Below, in pieces: positions 8,371 through 15,309 of a DNA stretch of 37,411 nucleotides. The translations under genes were made by a program, and so were the position numbers. Below the pieces are notes generated by a model, which searched no databases, was not told where the DNA came from, and saw only the letters and a list, made by a program, of their open reading frames with translations. Location of the stretch: positions 1 to 37,411 of the forward strand of contig CABHPA010000112.1 in NCBI GenBank assembly GCA_902168245.1. Reading direction: 5' to 3'. This DNA is from Candidatus Melainabacteria bacterium (GTDB taxonomy: Bacteria > Cyanobacteriota > Vampirovibrionia > Vampirovibrionales > Vampirovibrionaceae). Positions within the stretch are counted from its first letter, which is position 1. Every line of letters starts with the position of its first letter.

Positions 8371-9321
8371 ATGCCTTTCCATCTCGATGATGTCAACCTC
8401 GAAGAAGCGGTTGAACCCTATCGTTCAGTCCTGATTGGTCTGGCGATCGCAGTCGGCGAAAAAGCCGTGACGCCGGCGATTTGCATCAAGATGATTCATG
8501 CGCACCTTGTGCCGCTTCTACCTGAAACGCAGCGATCTCTAATAACAATCCAAGGGCAACCCTCTTGGGACAGAATCGAAAGCCTGCATTCCCGCCTGAT
8601 TTTTGCCGGCCATCAATCGCAAGACCAGCACTTGATGGCGATCGGCATGATGATCGGCATGTTCGTTCGACACACTGCACGTCCAGCAAGGGAAACGTCT
8701 TTTCCGCCGTTCATTGAAATCGTATCGTTCAATCGAATGTGCAATTACCTGGGCGTCCCGATCGCTAAGCCATTCGTGTACAACGGCGGTAGTGCAAGCG
8801 ACCTTTATCATTTTTGCAAATATTGCTGGCTACCTGTCCGTCGCAAAGATGTCTGCAATGTTCATACGACCAGATTGGTGAGTGAAGAAGAAAGAAACCA
8901 TTTACCGATTTGCGGGAGCCTTACGTTCAAGCAGGCACAGCGTCTGAAAGAGGCGTTTGACCAGCAAGTGCTGGCAGTTGTCACTAAGGAAGAGTGGGAA
9001 TTTCATCAATCCAGTTTTGACATGCCGGCATTGCTCCCACCATCCGGACTATTGTCATGGCTAGAGCAGCATCGGCCATATTTGGCTAGCTTGGTTCAAC
9101 GAGAGCTGACAGAATCTCCGGCAAATGTATTGCGAAGTCTGGCTGCCGTCATGTACGGTCGGTCATTGGGGATACTCGTCAACGAAGCAATTGGTGGTGC
9201 GGTCCATTTGTGGACGCCTATTACGGCAAGAGCGGAAGGATGGCTGAATGCCTGGAATAACCGGCCTCGTAGGGGCGGCGCCCGCAGGCGCGGCATCAAA
9301 CTGCTGGAGACTGTCGATTAA
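8371..9321 (+). CDS. Unrecognised 316-aa protein with a CxxC-CxxH zinc-ribbon-like motif
   Basis: The only clear motif is C149-x2-C152-x9-C162-x2-H165 in the sequence FCKYCWLPVRRKDVCNVH, a plausible zinc site. The first 110 residues look helical, and the C-terminus is basic (NRPRRGGARRRG), suggesting nucleic-acid contact. There is no membrane segment. It stands alone, divergent from istA and followed by a strong terminator at 9347-9375. The start is the ATG at 8371, with only a weak upstream purine stretch. Function unknown; I do not recognise the family, although CxxC-CxxH with basic tails is common in mobile-element proteins. Confidence 0.65.
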   Translation: MPFHLDDVNLEEAVEPYRSVLIGLAIAVGEKAVTPAICIKMIHAHLVPLLPETQRSLITIQGQPSWDRIESLHSRLIFAGHQSQDQHLMAIGMMIGMFVRHTARPARETSFPPFIEIVSFNRMCNYLGVPIAKPFVYNGGSASDLYHFCKYCWLPVRRKDVCNVHTTRLVSEEERNHLPICGSLTFKQAQRLKEAFDQQVLAVVTKEEWEFHQSSFDMPALLPPSGLLSWLEQHRPYLASLVQRELTESPANVLRSLAAVMYGRSLGILVNEAIGGAVHLWTPITARAEGWLNAWNNRPRRGGARRRGIKLLETVD

Positions 9322-9346
9322 CAAGTCAGAGCACACCACAAAAGGA

Positions 9347-9375
9347 AAAGCCCGCAAGAATGCGGGCTTTTTTTT
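9347..9375 (+). terminator. Intrinsic terminator after the 316-aa gene
   Basis: AAAGCCCGCA and TGCGGGCTTT surround an AGAA loop, followed by a run of T on the plus strand. On the minus strand the stem is also flanked by T-rich sequence, so it may stop transcripts from both sides. Confidence 0.85.
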
Positions 9376-9534
9376 CGTATGTCTGCAGGGGGAAGCTTTC
9401 GCTCACGAAGTCCCGCAGCTCTCGCGGTAACTGCACTCAATGCGACGAGGAAGAACAATCCGACGGTTTTTCCATGCGTGGACGATATGTATTCGCATGA
9501 AAAATACGAGGAGAATTGCCTTGGTATGTATTCA

Positions 9535-10155
9535 CTAAATCCATTGGATGACCTGGTCAATCGAAGTAACAGAGTCCTTAAATGGACTGTCGCCACTACG
9601 TGCAAGGTGTAACGACTGCAATCCTGCCCGCCTAGGTCCCTCATAGTCAGCATCGATCGTATCGCCGACCATAAGCACTTCCGAAGCTGGATAGTTTAGA
9701 GACCTGCAAATATGAGCGTAAATTGCCGGATCTGGCTTAATCGCACCGACTTCGAAACTCCAGGCATATACGTCAAAATGAAATGGAAGAAGACGTTTAA
9801 CCGGAGCAGCGTACGGTGCCGCCAAATTAGAACAAAGGGCAATTTTGAAGCCGGCTCTACGAAGAGCCAATAGACTTGACTCTACTTCCGGGAATGTTCG
9901 AATCGAATCAAGTTCGGCACATAAATCGATCTCTAGTGATTTCAGCAGCGAGGGAGGAATCTCCGCTCGTAACAGTTGGGCGACATCGGTTAATTCGACG
10001 TGGCTGGTCATCAAACGTGATGCGTCGTCAATTTGCTTAGCTCGACCAGCCGCCTCTAATGCATTTAATAAATGTCGATACGGACGGCGATGGTCGGTTA
10101 TCTCGACTAAAGTCCCGAACACATCGAATGCTACACACTTTATGTTTTCAAACAT
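9535..10155 (-). CDS. HAD-IA family hydrolase (haloacid-dehalogenase-like)
   Basis: A 206-aa protein with motif I FDVFGTL near residue 10, motif II CSN, motif III KPDPAIY and motif IV MVGDTIDADYEG. Position +2 after the nucleophile Asp is Phe rather than Asp. L-2-haloacid dehalogenases show this DxF/YGT form, whereas HAD phosphatases use DxD. Substrate cannot be told. I prefer ATG 10155 (MFENIK) over a GTG at 10173; neither has a strong ribosome binding site. It lies 34 bp after the membrane-protein gene on the same strand and may share its transcript. It is one of several unexplained cargo genes in the IS21-bounded element. Confidence 0.8.
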   Translation of the reverse strand: MFENIKCVAFDVFGTLVEITDHRRPYRHLLNALEAAGRAKQIDDASRLMTSHVELTDVAQLLRAEIPPSLLKSLEIDLCAELDSIRTFPEVESSLLALRRAGFKIALCSNLAAPYAAPVKRLLPFHFDVYAWSFEVGAIKPDPAIYAHICRSLNYPASEVLMVGDTIDADYEGPRRAGLQSLHLARSGDSPFKDSVTSIDQVIQWI

Positions 10156-10189
10156 CGGTATCCCACAAAGCACTTATTCGACGATACAT

Positions 10190-10828
10190 TTATTTGAATA
10201 AGTAAGGTGCATGAAATTGCGCGATATTGATTACGACGCCCGTTATAGCGAGTCCGGTCACCACAGCGGGAGCGATGACGTCTAACGCGATAAATCGATA
10301 CCTGGAATATCTCCCGTGCTTGTTCACGCAGTCTTCAAATGACTTGATACGTTGGGAATCCATTCGCAAAATATCTAATATTTCGTTCACTTGATTCTTT
10401 TGGGTGCTCTCGACGCAATCTAAAGTCTCAATATTCAATGCCTCGGCGCGATCGGCGTCAATTCCGAGCTTAATGGTCCAAGTTAATTCCTTAACTTTGT
10501 AATTTTGTTTGTCGCGCATGACGGCCACAGCCGGAATAAGTGTGTGGTTGAAACCAATTGAGCTGAACACCATCATGTGTTCGGACCTCCATTTGATGTA
10601 CTCGCCGTTGAGCTGAACCCCGTAATTTATGGCGAACCAGATTACGCAGACCGTCAATAGCATTACCAGTAATTCCGCGGGAAGCTTGGTATTCAAAACT
10701 TGTACGTCGCTTAGTGATGCGTAAAAAAAGTGAACGTTGGCTGCCATAGCAACGAACAATAAATTCCGCTTATAACGTGTGCACAGCTCCGATAGTTCAA
10801 ACACGCCAAGTGCTTTCTCTCCCGCCAT
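10190..10828 (-). CDS. Unrecognised membrane protein (212 aa)
   Basis: Two hydrophobic segments near the N-terminus (about residues 23-40 and 52-72) and one near the C-terminus (about 186-206) flank a cytoplasmic-looking, charged middle region of about 110 residues. The start ATG 10828 has a good AGAGG site 6 bp upstream. No motif is recognised. The topology (two helices, large soluble domain, final helix) resembles small membrane effectors of defence or stress modules, but that is only an analogy. Upstream lies another small membrane-anchored protein on the same strand, separated by 113 bp. Confidence 0.6.
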   Translation of the reverse strand: MAGEKALGVFELSELCTRYKRNLLFVAMAANVHFFYASLSDVQVLNTKLPAELLVMLLTVCVIWFAINYGVQLNGEYIKWRSEHMMVFSSIGFNHTLIPAVAVMRDKQNYKVKELTWTIKLGIDADRAEALNIETLDCVESTQKNQVNEILDILRMDSQRIKSFEDCVNKHGRYSRYRFIALDVIAPAVVTGLAITGVVINIAQFHAPYLFK

Positions 10829-10941
10829 CTCATCCTCTCATTTATTGTTATGGAGTGCCGTTTTGGTAGCCCACCCGATTGAACGGATCATTGACAGGCT
10901 CGGATATGTTCGATGCTATTACTAATACCTAATGTTTACGA

Positions 10942-11424
10942 TTAGTCCGATGAAGGTGGCTTTACCTGATTGGGCCAGAGCTCTGTTGATCTCGGAAGAT
11001 AATCGGGTGCGTCACCAGATATCTGCCATTGCAATCGATTGTTATTGCCGGTCAATTTGATATACGCCGTTGCCACTCGATTAACGGACCGTCCACTGAT
11101 TTTTATAACGGTCAATTCAGTAGAGCGCCACCCGACATTGGCATGTACATCAAGCAAATGATTTGTTTTTGAGCTTTGCAATGTACCGATGATGTCGCCG
11201 TCATGATTTTCCAGTTGAAGATCGACAAAGAGTGATTCACGCGAAGAAATATCGCCTTCATTCGTCCAAGAACGAATGATTTCTTTGCTCGTAGATTCAA
11301 TGGCTTCGCGTCGACTATTTGCAAGGAAAATAATACCGCTGACAACGGCTCCCAGAATCGCAACCGCATAAGCGGCCGACTCAAGCCAATCCTTTAAAGT
11401 CCAATTTTCAATACCGGTTGTCAT
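10942..11424 (-). CDS. Unrecognised single-pass membrane-anchored protein (160 aa)
   Basis: Starting at ATG 11424 (AGG 4 bp upstream; an alternative frame start at 11442 adds six residues), the protein has one N-terminal hydrophobic segment (AAYAVAILGAVVSGIIFLA, about residues 17-36). About 120 residues follow that look like a beta-rich soluble domain with IGTLQSS, WRSTELTVIKISG and LQWQISGDAPDYLPRS. No catalytic motif is seen. The arrangement suggests a signal-anchor protein with the domain on one face of the inner membrane. Neighbouring membrane proteins on the same strand suggest a common module. Confidence 0.6.
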   Translation of the reverse strand: MTTGIENWTLKDWLESAAYAVAILGAVVSGIIFLANSRREAIESTSKEIIRSWTNEGDISSRESLFVDLQLENHDGDIIGTLQSSKTNHLLDVHANVGWRSTELTVIKISGRSVNRVATAYIKLTGNNNRLQWQISGDAPDYLPRSTELWPNQVKPPSSD

Positions 11425-11506
11425 ACCTAGGCAACACTCCACAGATGAATACGGTCATTGCAGATTTTTCGTGTGAGGGACTGCGAAACACCATTAACAG
11501 CGCCTT

Positions 11507-11550
11507 AAAAATTCATCCCGCATCGGGTAATCGATGCGGGATGAATTTTT
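11507..11550. terminator. Bidirectional terminator with a 19-bp perfect stem
   Basis: Arms at 11507-11525 and 11532-11550 are exact complements (AAAAATTCATCCCGCATCG) with a 6-base loop. The A/T ends of the stem provide a T-run in either direction. It begins one base past the stop of the 109-aa gene (11552). Confidence 0.85.
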
Positions 11551-11551
11551 A

Positions 11552-11881
11552 TTAGACGTTATAGAGCGTCCAGTTATTGAGCAGCCACGTGTTAACGTTT
11601 TCGTGGCTTCGCAGGTTCCCGGGGAGGTGGAATCTGATAAGCGTTTCCGCTTTCAATGCGACACCGGCGCGTCCGTCACCATGGTGGTTGGCGAACGTGT
11701 TGATGAAGTGAAGTACTTCATACCACTCGTTCCGGTTAAGCAATGATCGATCCGGTTGGCCACGTAGTGCCCGATTATCTTCATCGGCAGTAGGTCGACG
11801 ATATGTGTATTGCAAATTTCGTCGCTGAAGCGGATTGCTTACATTGGGGAGCGTTGCGAACATATTGGCTAATGCATTCAT
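11552..11881 (-). CDS. Unrecognised small protein (109 aa)
   Basis: Starts at ATG 11881 with AAGGAC about 7-8 bp upstream and ends right at a strong terminator, which together support a real gene. The product is soluble and rich in Asn, Arg and Leu, with no recognised motif (MNALANMFATLPNVSN at the N-terminus, NTWLLNNWTLYNV at the C-terminus). An overlapping plus-strand frame is shorter and lacks these signals. No function proposed. Confidence 0.55.
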   Translation of the reverse strand: MNALANMFATLPNVSNPLQRRNLQYTYRRPTADEDNRALRGQPDRSLLNRNEWYEVLHFINTFANHHGDGRAGVALKAETLIRFHLPGNLRSHENVNTWLLNNWTLYNV

Positions 11882-12239
11882 GGCTTAAGTCCTTATAAAC
11901 AACAGTTAATGTTGCTTTGAACGTCACCCCTTGACACTGCAGCCGTCTCTCGTCGACACTTCCGGTGCTTACCCAAGCAGGAGTATCTCGATAAGGGTGA
12001 CTTCTTTATCCAGAGGGCGTTGGCGGGAACCAATGCCCTCAGGATTTCAAAGCGGCATACAAGCTCAAACCACAATAGGTAGTGGCAGAACCTGCTGCTG
12101 GTACTGATTCTAGTGGGTAGAAGCGCTGTGTACGGTTTTTTCAGGATTTTTCCTTAAAAAATCCAATAGATTTTCCCAATGGAAACGAAAACCGTTGTTA
12201 TGCAGCAACGAAGCCTCGGTTTCTCTTCGCAATTTCTCC
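11882..12239. other. Gene-poor stretch with possible decayed coding sequence
   Basis: No convincing gene in 358 bp. A plus-strand frame around 11970-12077 reads LPKQEYLDKGDFFIQ and then reaches a stop; it has no start and may be a remnant. An AT-rich hairpin (GGATTTTT with AAAAATCC) lies near 12150. Nothing else is seen. Confidence 0.4.
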
Positions 12240-12470
12240 CTAATGCCTGAAGTTGTAGCCACGCGGCTTCAAGTTTTCGTTGTCCCGGCCAGACTCCTGC
12301 GAATCAATGCGACATATCCATGACTGCGCATAATCAACAAACTCCCCATCCTTCGCCACTCGTTCAAATCCAGTCAATCCAATCTTGTCATCTGTGAGCC
12401 AGAGAATCGATACGTTGTACAACGTCTTAATAATCTTGCCGCTGTCATCCTTCAGATGCGCCAGTTTCAA
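12240..12470 (-). CDS. Small unrecognised protein, possibly truncated (76 aa)
   Basis: The frame MKLAHLKDDSGKIIKTLYNV... reads like real protein: balanced composition and alternating beta-like stretches such as SILWLTDDKIGLTGFERV. It must start at TTG 12470, because an in-frame TAG lies four codons upstream, and there is no ribosome binding site. It may be the 3' part of a longer decayed gene. No motif recognised. It lies divergently, 250 bp from arsR. Confidence 0.4.
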   Translation of the reverse strand: MKLAHLKDDSGKIIKTLYNVSILWLTDDKIGLTGFERVAKDGEFVDYAQSWICRIDSQESGRDNENLKPRGYNFRH

Positions 12471-12667
12471 TATTCGGTTTAACTATTTTCGCGCGTATCA
12501 TTTATTTCCAAATTGCCCTTACGGCTTGGTTGGTTACGAAGAGTTTCCTTCGGCCACGCTATACCGTCGCGTCTCATCTCTAAGATCGTAGTCTTCATGG
12601 CAACGCTCAAATACTGTATTAATGAACAGTATAAGTAAGGCCTAAGACTCAATCAATGAAAAACTCC

Positions 12668-12713
12668 TTGTTTCTATTCGATAATTCCATAATAATTGAA
12701 TTATCGAATAGGA
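12668..12713 (+). promoter_or_regulatory. arsR operator/promoter (perfect 13-bp inverted repeat)
   Basis: TATTCGATAATTC (12675-12687) and its exact complement GAATTATCGAATA (12698-12710) are separated by 10 bp, just before the arsR ribosome binding site AGGAG (12709-12713). A weak -35 TTGTTT (12668-12673) and -10 AATAAT (12691-12696, 17-bp spacer) place the dyad across the promoter. ArsR-family repressors bind AT-rich dyads of this kind, so autoregulation relieved by As(III) is inferred. Confidence 0.75.
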
Positions 12714-12719
12714 GATTCC

Positions 12720-13055
12720 GTGGATACCAAAACTACCATTGTCGCACTGGCTGCACTCGCGCAAGAATCGCGTCTGGCCGTGTTCCGTTTGCTGGTGCAG
12801 ATCGGTCCTGAAGGACTTGCTGCGACAAAGATCGGTGAACAACTTGGCATCGCGCCTTCTTCGCTGTCCTTCCATTTGAAGGAGCTGACTCATGCACAAC
12901 TGGTGTCAGTGCGCCGTGATGGTCGTTCGTTAATTTACGCAGCAAATTTCCCTGCAATGCACGAACTGATCGGTTTCCTGACCGAAAACTGCTGCGGCGG
13001 CAACGTTTGCTCACCAGTCGGCGTGTGCTGCGTCCCTGAAGAAAATCATTCGTAG
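12720..13055 (+). CDS. arsR: ArsR-family As(III)-responsive repressor
   Basis: A 111-aa winged-helix regulator with the recognition helix around APSSLSFHLKELTHAQLV (residues 45-62). The cysteine cluster NCCGGNVC near the C-terminus (C91, C92, C97, plus C103 and C104) resembles the C-terminal As(III) site of Acidithiobacillus ferrooxidans ArsR, rather than the CVC site in the recognition helix of the E. coli protein. I chose GTG 12720, directly after AGGAG; an earlier TTG at 12696 would run through the operator. It heads the arsR-arsC-arsH operon. Confidence 0.92.
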   Translation: MDTKTTIVALAALAQESRLAVFRLLVQIGPEGLAATKIGEQLGIAPSSLSFHLKELTHAQLVSVRRDGRSLIYAANFPAMHELIGFLTENCCGGNVCSPVGVCCVPEENHS

Positions 13056-13093
13056 TTTTATCGCTGTTCCAATCACTCCCACAAGGATCAAAC

Positions 13094-13615
13094 ATGACCT
13101 CAACTGACAAGACGTACAACGTTCTGTTTCTCTGCACCGGCAATTCCGCACGCAGCATCATGGCCGAAGCCATGCTCAACACAATGGGTAAGGGACGATT
13201 CAAAGCCTACAGCGCAGGAAGCCATCCTGGCGGCACCGTCAATCCATTCGCCATCGAACAGATAAAAAGCACCGGCTATTCACTCGACAACCTGCGTAGC
13301 AAAAGTTGGGACGAGTTCGCAGTAGCAGATGCGCCGAAGATGGATTTCATCATTACCGTGTGCGACAACGCTGCCGGTGAAGTTTGTCCGATCTGGCCGG
13401 GGCAGCCCATCTCCGCCCACTGGGGATTTGAAGATCCTGCGGCTGCAACCGGCACTGACGAAGAAAAACGTGCCGTGTTCTCGAAAGTCGCCAAGCAAAT
13501 CCATACACGCGTGAATTTGCTCAATAGCATTCCAATCGCCATGCTGGAAAAGACAGCCATCAAGCGTGAAATGGATGCCATTGGTGCCACGAAATTTGAA
13601 ACTGCAACCAACTAA
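13094..13615 (+). CDS. arsC: Arsenate reductase, low-molecular-weight phosphatase fold
   Basis: A 173-aa protein with the P-loop C14-TGNSAR-S21 (CX5R), the nucleophilic Cys of thioredoxin/mycothiol-type arsenate reductases. It also has a redox cysteine region [19 protein letters not shown], where the two cysteines relay the disulfide. It reduces As(V) to As(III) in the cytoplasm. AAGGA lies 7 bp before the ATG. The gene follows arsR by 38 bp and precedes arsH by 11 bp, so it is in the same operon. The As(III) formed would normally need an efflux pump, which is absent here. Confidence 0.93.
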   Translation: MTSTDKTYNVLFLCTGNSARSIMAEAMLNTMGKGRFKAYSAGSHPGGTVNPFAIEQIKSTGYSLDNLRSKSWDEFAVADAPKMDFIITVCDNAAGEVCPIWPGQPISAHWGFEDPAAATGTDEEKRAVFSKVAKQIHTRVNLLNSIPIAMLEKTAIKREMDAIGATKFETATN

Positions 13616-13626
13616 GTACAAGAATT

Positions 13627-14367
13627 ATGTCGGTTCAATATGAAATGGCTGATGTGTTAGCCGGTTTGCCAAATATCGCGAAAGAGCACTTTCATGTGCC
13701 GACTGCGGTTGACTTTAGTGTGGTCACAAGTTCGAAACTTGCGCCGAAATTTTTACTGTTGTACGGGTCGGTTCGTGAAAAATCATACAGTCGCTTGTTG
13801 ACGATGGAGGCTGCCCGCCTGCTTGAAGCAATGGGCGGCGAAGTGAAGATTTTTGATCCGCGTGGCTTGCCCTTGCCGGACAGTGAGCCGGATACGCATC
13901 CAAAGGTTCAGGAGCTGCGTAATCTTGCCGAATGGGCCGAAGGCATGGTTTGGTGCTCACCAGAACGTCATGGCGCGATGACGGGCATCATGAAGGCGCA
14001 GATCGACTGGATTCCGTTGTCCATCGGTGCCGTACGGCCGACGCAAGGAAAAACATTGGCGGTTATGGAAGTGTCGGGTGGATCGCAGTCGTTCAACGCC
14101 GTGAACCAGATGCGCATACTTGGCCGCTGGATGCGCATGATCACCATTCCCAATCAATCGTCGGTTGCCAAGGCATTTTTGGAGTTTGACGACGCCGGGC
14201 GCATGAAGCCATCCTCTTACTACGAGCGTGTAGTCGATGTGATGGAAGAGCTATTCAAATTCACATTGCTCACACGCGAAGTATCGCCATTTCTGGTCGA
14301 TCGCTACAGTGAGCGACGCGAGAGCGCAGAAGAGCTTAGTAAACGAGTGAATCAAAAAGCCATCTAA
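13627..14367 (+). CDS. arsH: ArsH, NADPH-dependent FMN oxidoreductase
   Basis: A 246-aa flavodoxin-like protein with the FMN-binding [16 protein letters not shown] segment (residues 37-54), the [19 protein letters not shown] block and the long C-terminal extension typical of ArsH. ArsH oxidises trivalent organoarsenicals such as methylarsenite, and some members reduce metals or quinones. Its stop overlaps the convergent DUF1232 gene stop by a few bases. Same operon as arsR-arsC. In many bacteria acr3 or arsB lies between arsC and arsH; here the 11-bp gap rules that out. Confidence 0.93.
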   Translation: MSVQYEMADVLAGLPNIAKEHFHVPTAVDFSVVTSSKLAPKFLLLYGSVREKSYSRLLTMEAARLLEAMGGEVKIFDPRGLPLPDSEPDTHPKVQELRNLAEWAEGMVWCSPERHGAMTGIMKAQIDWIPLSIGAVRPTQGKTLAVMEVSGGSQSFNAVNQMRILGRWMRMITIPNQSSVAKAFLEFDDAGRMKPSSYYERVVDVMEELFKFTLLTREVSPFLVDRYSERRESAEELSKRVNQKAI

Positions 14368-14789
14368 GCACTGTTACGGCGTATGGAAAACGAATCGAAA
14401 AAAGGAGCAATAACAAAAGTCCAAAGTGCGCAGCAAATGGCAATCCAGATAGCCAATGCCAGAACGACGCCCCATTTCGTGCGCGGCTTACGTCCTTCCT
14501 TTTCCATCCATTCGGTAGCTAGTTTCCGGCACTCCTCTAGGACATCGGCTGGCATCAACTTGATCGCTAGCCAAATCAACCCCGGCAAAACTAACGCCTC
14601 ATCTAGAAGGCCTAAAACCGGTATGAAATCGGGTATAGGATCAATCGGGCTCAAAGCGTACGCGACCACAAATACTGATATCGCTTTGGCTATCAGCGGA
14701 GTACGTGGGTGCTTGTTCGCGAACCATAAAGTAACGCCGTCACGCTTCAGGCGGCGCGCCCAAGTACGAACCTTATCAGTGAGCGACAT
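14364..14789 (-). CDS. DUF1232/YkvA-family membrane protein
   Basis: A 141-aa protein with the DUF1232 signature [26 protein letters not shown] in a hydrophobic hairpin (about residues 40-68) and a C-terminal transmembrane helix (about 106-129). Function is unknown, but the family is often found with metal-resistance and stress genes. I chose ATG 14789, which overlaps the lspA 3' end by 14 bp and has GCGAAAG upstream; the longer frame from 14921 lies entirely inside lspA. It is the last gene of the CDF-lspA-DUF1232 operon. Confidence 0.85.
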   Translation of the reverse strand: MSLTDKVRTWARRLKRDGVTLWFANKHPRTPLIAKAISVFVVAYALSPIDPIPDFIPVLGLLDEALVLPGLIWLAIKLMPADVLEECRKLATEWMEKEGRKPRTKWGVVLALAIWIAICCALWTFVIAPFFDSFSIRRNSA

Positions 14790-15309
14790 GCTTTCGCCAA
14801 GCAGGTAGGGTGCGCACGCATAGTAAGATTGCCGCTGTAACGATCGCGACATCCGCAATGTTGAAGGCGGGCCAATGCCAGCGATACAGATAGAAATCAA
14901 GCCAGTCAACCACCGCTCCACGGGTAATGCGATCCGTCACGTTTCCCATTGCGCCGCCAACCAATAGAGCAAATGATGTTCCGTCTTTTTGAAAAGGCTG
15001 GAGCATTAACGAAATCATTAGCGCCACAGATATACAAATTCCAAGAGCGATCAAGAACCATCGTTGCCACCCGGGTTCGTCGGCTAGCAGGCTAAACGCG
15101 GCACCTGTATTGAGAGCGTGAACAATATTAAAAAAAGAAGAAAGCGGGATGAATTGGCCGACGTCTAATGTTGATTCAACCCAGAACTTGGTTAGCTGAT
15201 CGACTACGAGCACAGTCAATGCAAGCCCGAGCATTAACCCGAGCCGACGCCATTTCGCTTGACGCTGCCGTTCATTCGGCGTCGTACTCTGGAGAGGAAT
15301 GTCGATCAT
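14776..15309 (-). CDS. lspA: Lipoprotein signal peptidase (accessory LspA, pbr-type context)
   Basis: A 177-aa polytopic membrane protein with the signal peptidase II blocks VVDQLTKFWV, NTGAAFSLLAD, GGAMGNVTDR (first catalytic Asp) and VVDWLDFY (second catalytic Asp), then FNIADVAI. It cleaves prolipoproteins at the lipobox Cys. The ATG overlaps the CDF gene stop by 4 bp (ATGA), so translation is coupled to the metal transporter. This is not the housekeeping copy by context: LspA-type proteins (PbrC) are recurrent in lead/cadmium operons. The long upstream frame (to 15645) is a shadow of the CDF gene. Confidence 0.92.
   Translation of the reverse strand: MIDIPLQSTTPNERQRQAKWRRLGLMLGLALTVLVVDQLTKFWVESTLDVGQFIPLSSFFNIVHALNTGAAFSLLADEPGWQRWFLIALGICISVALMISLMLQPFQKDGTSFALLVGGAMGNVTDRITRGAVVDWLDFYLYRWHWPAFNIADVAIVTAAILLCVRTLPAWRKHVAH

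Noticed and set aside
11534..11746. 70-codon plus-strand frame
   Set aside because: It overlaps the better supported 109-aa minus-strand gene and begins inside the terminator.
14790..14921. Upstream extension of the DUF1232 gene
   Set aside because: It overlaps lspA out of frame; ATG 14789 gives the normal domain start.
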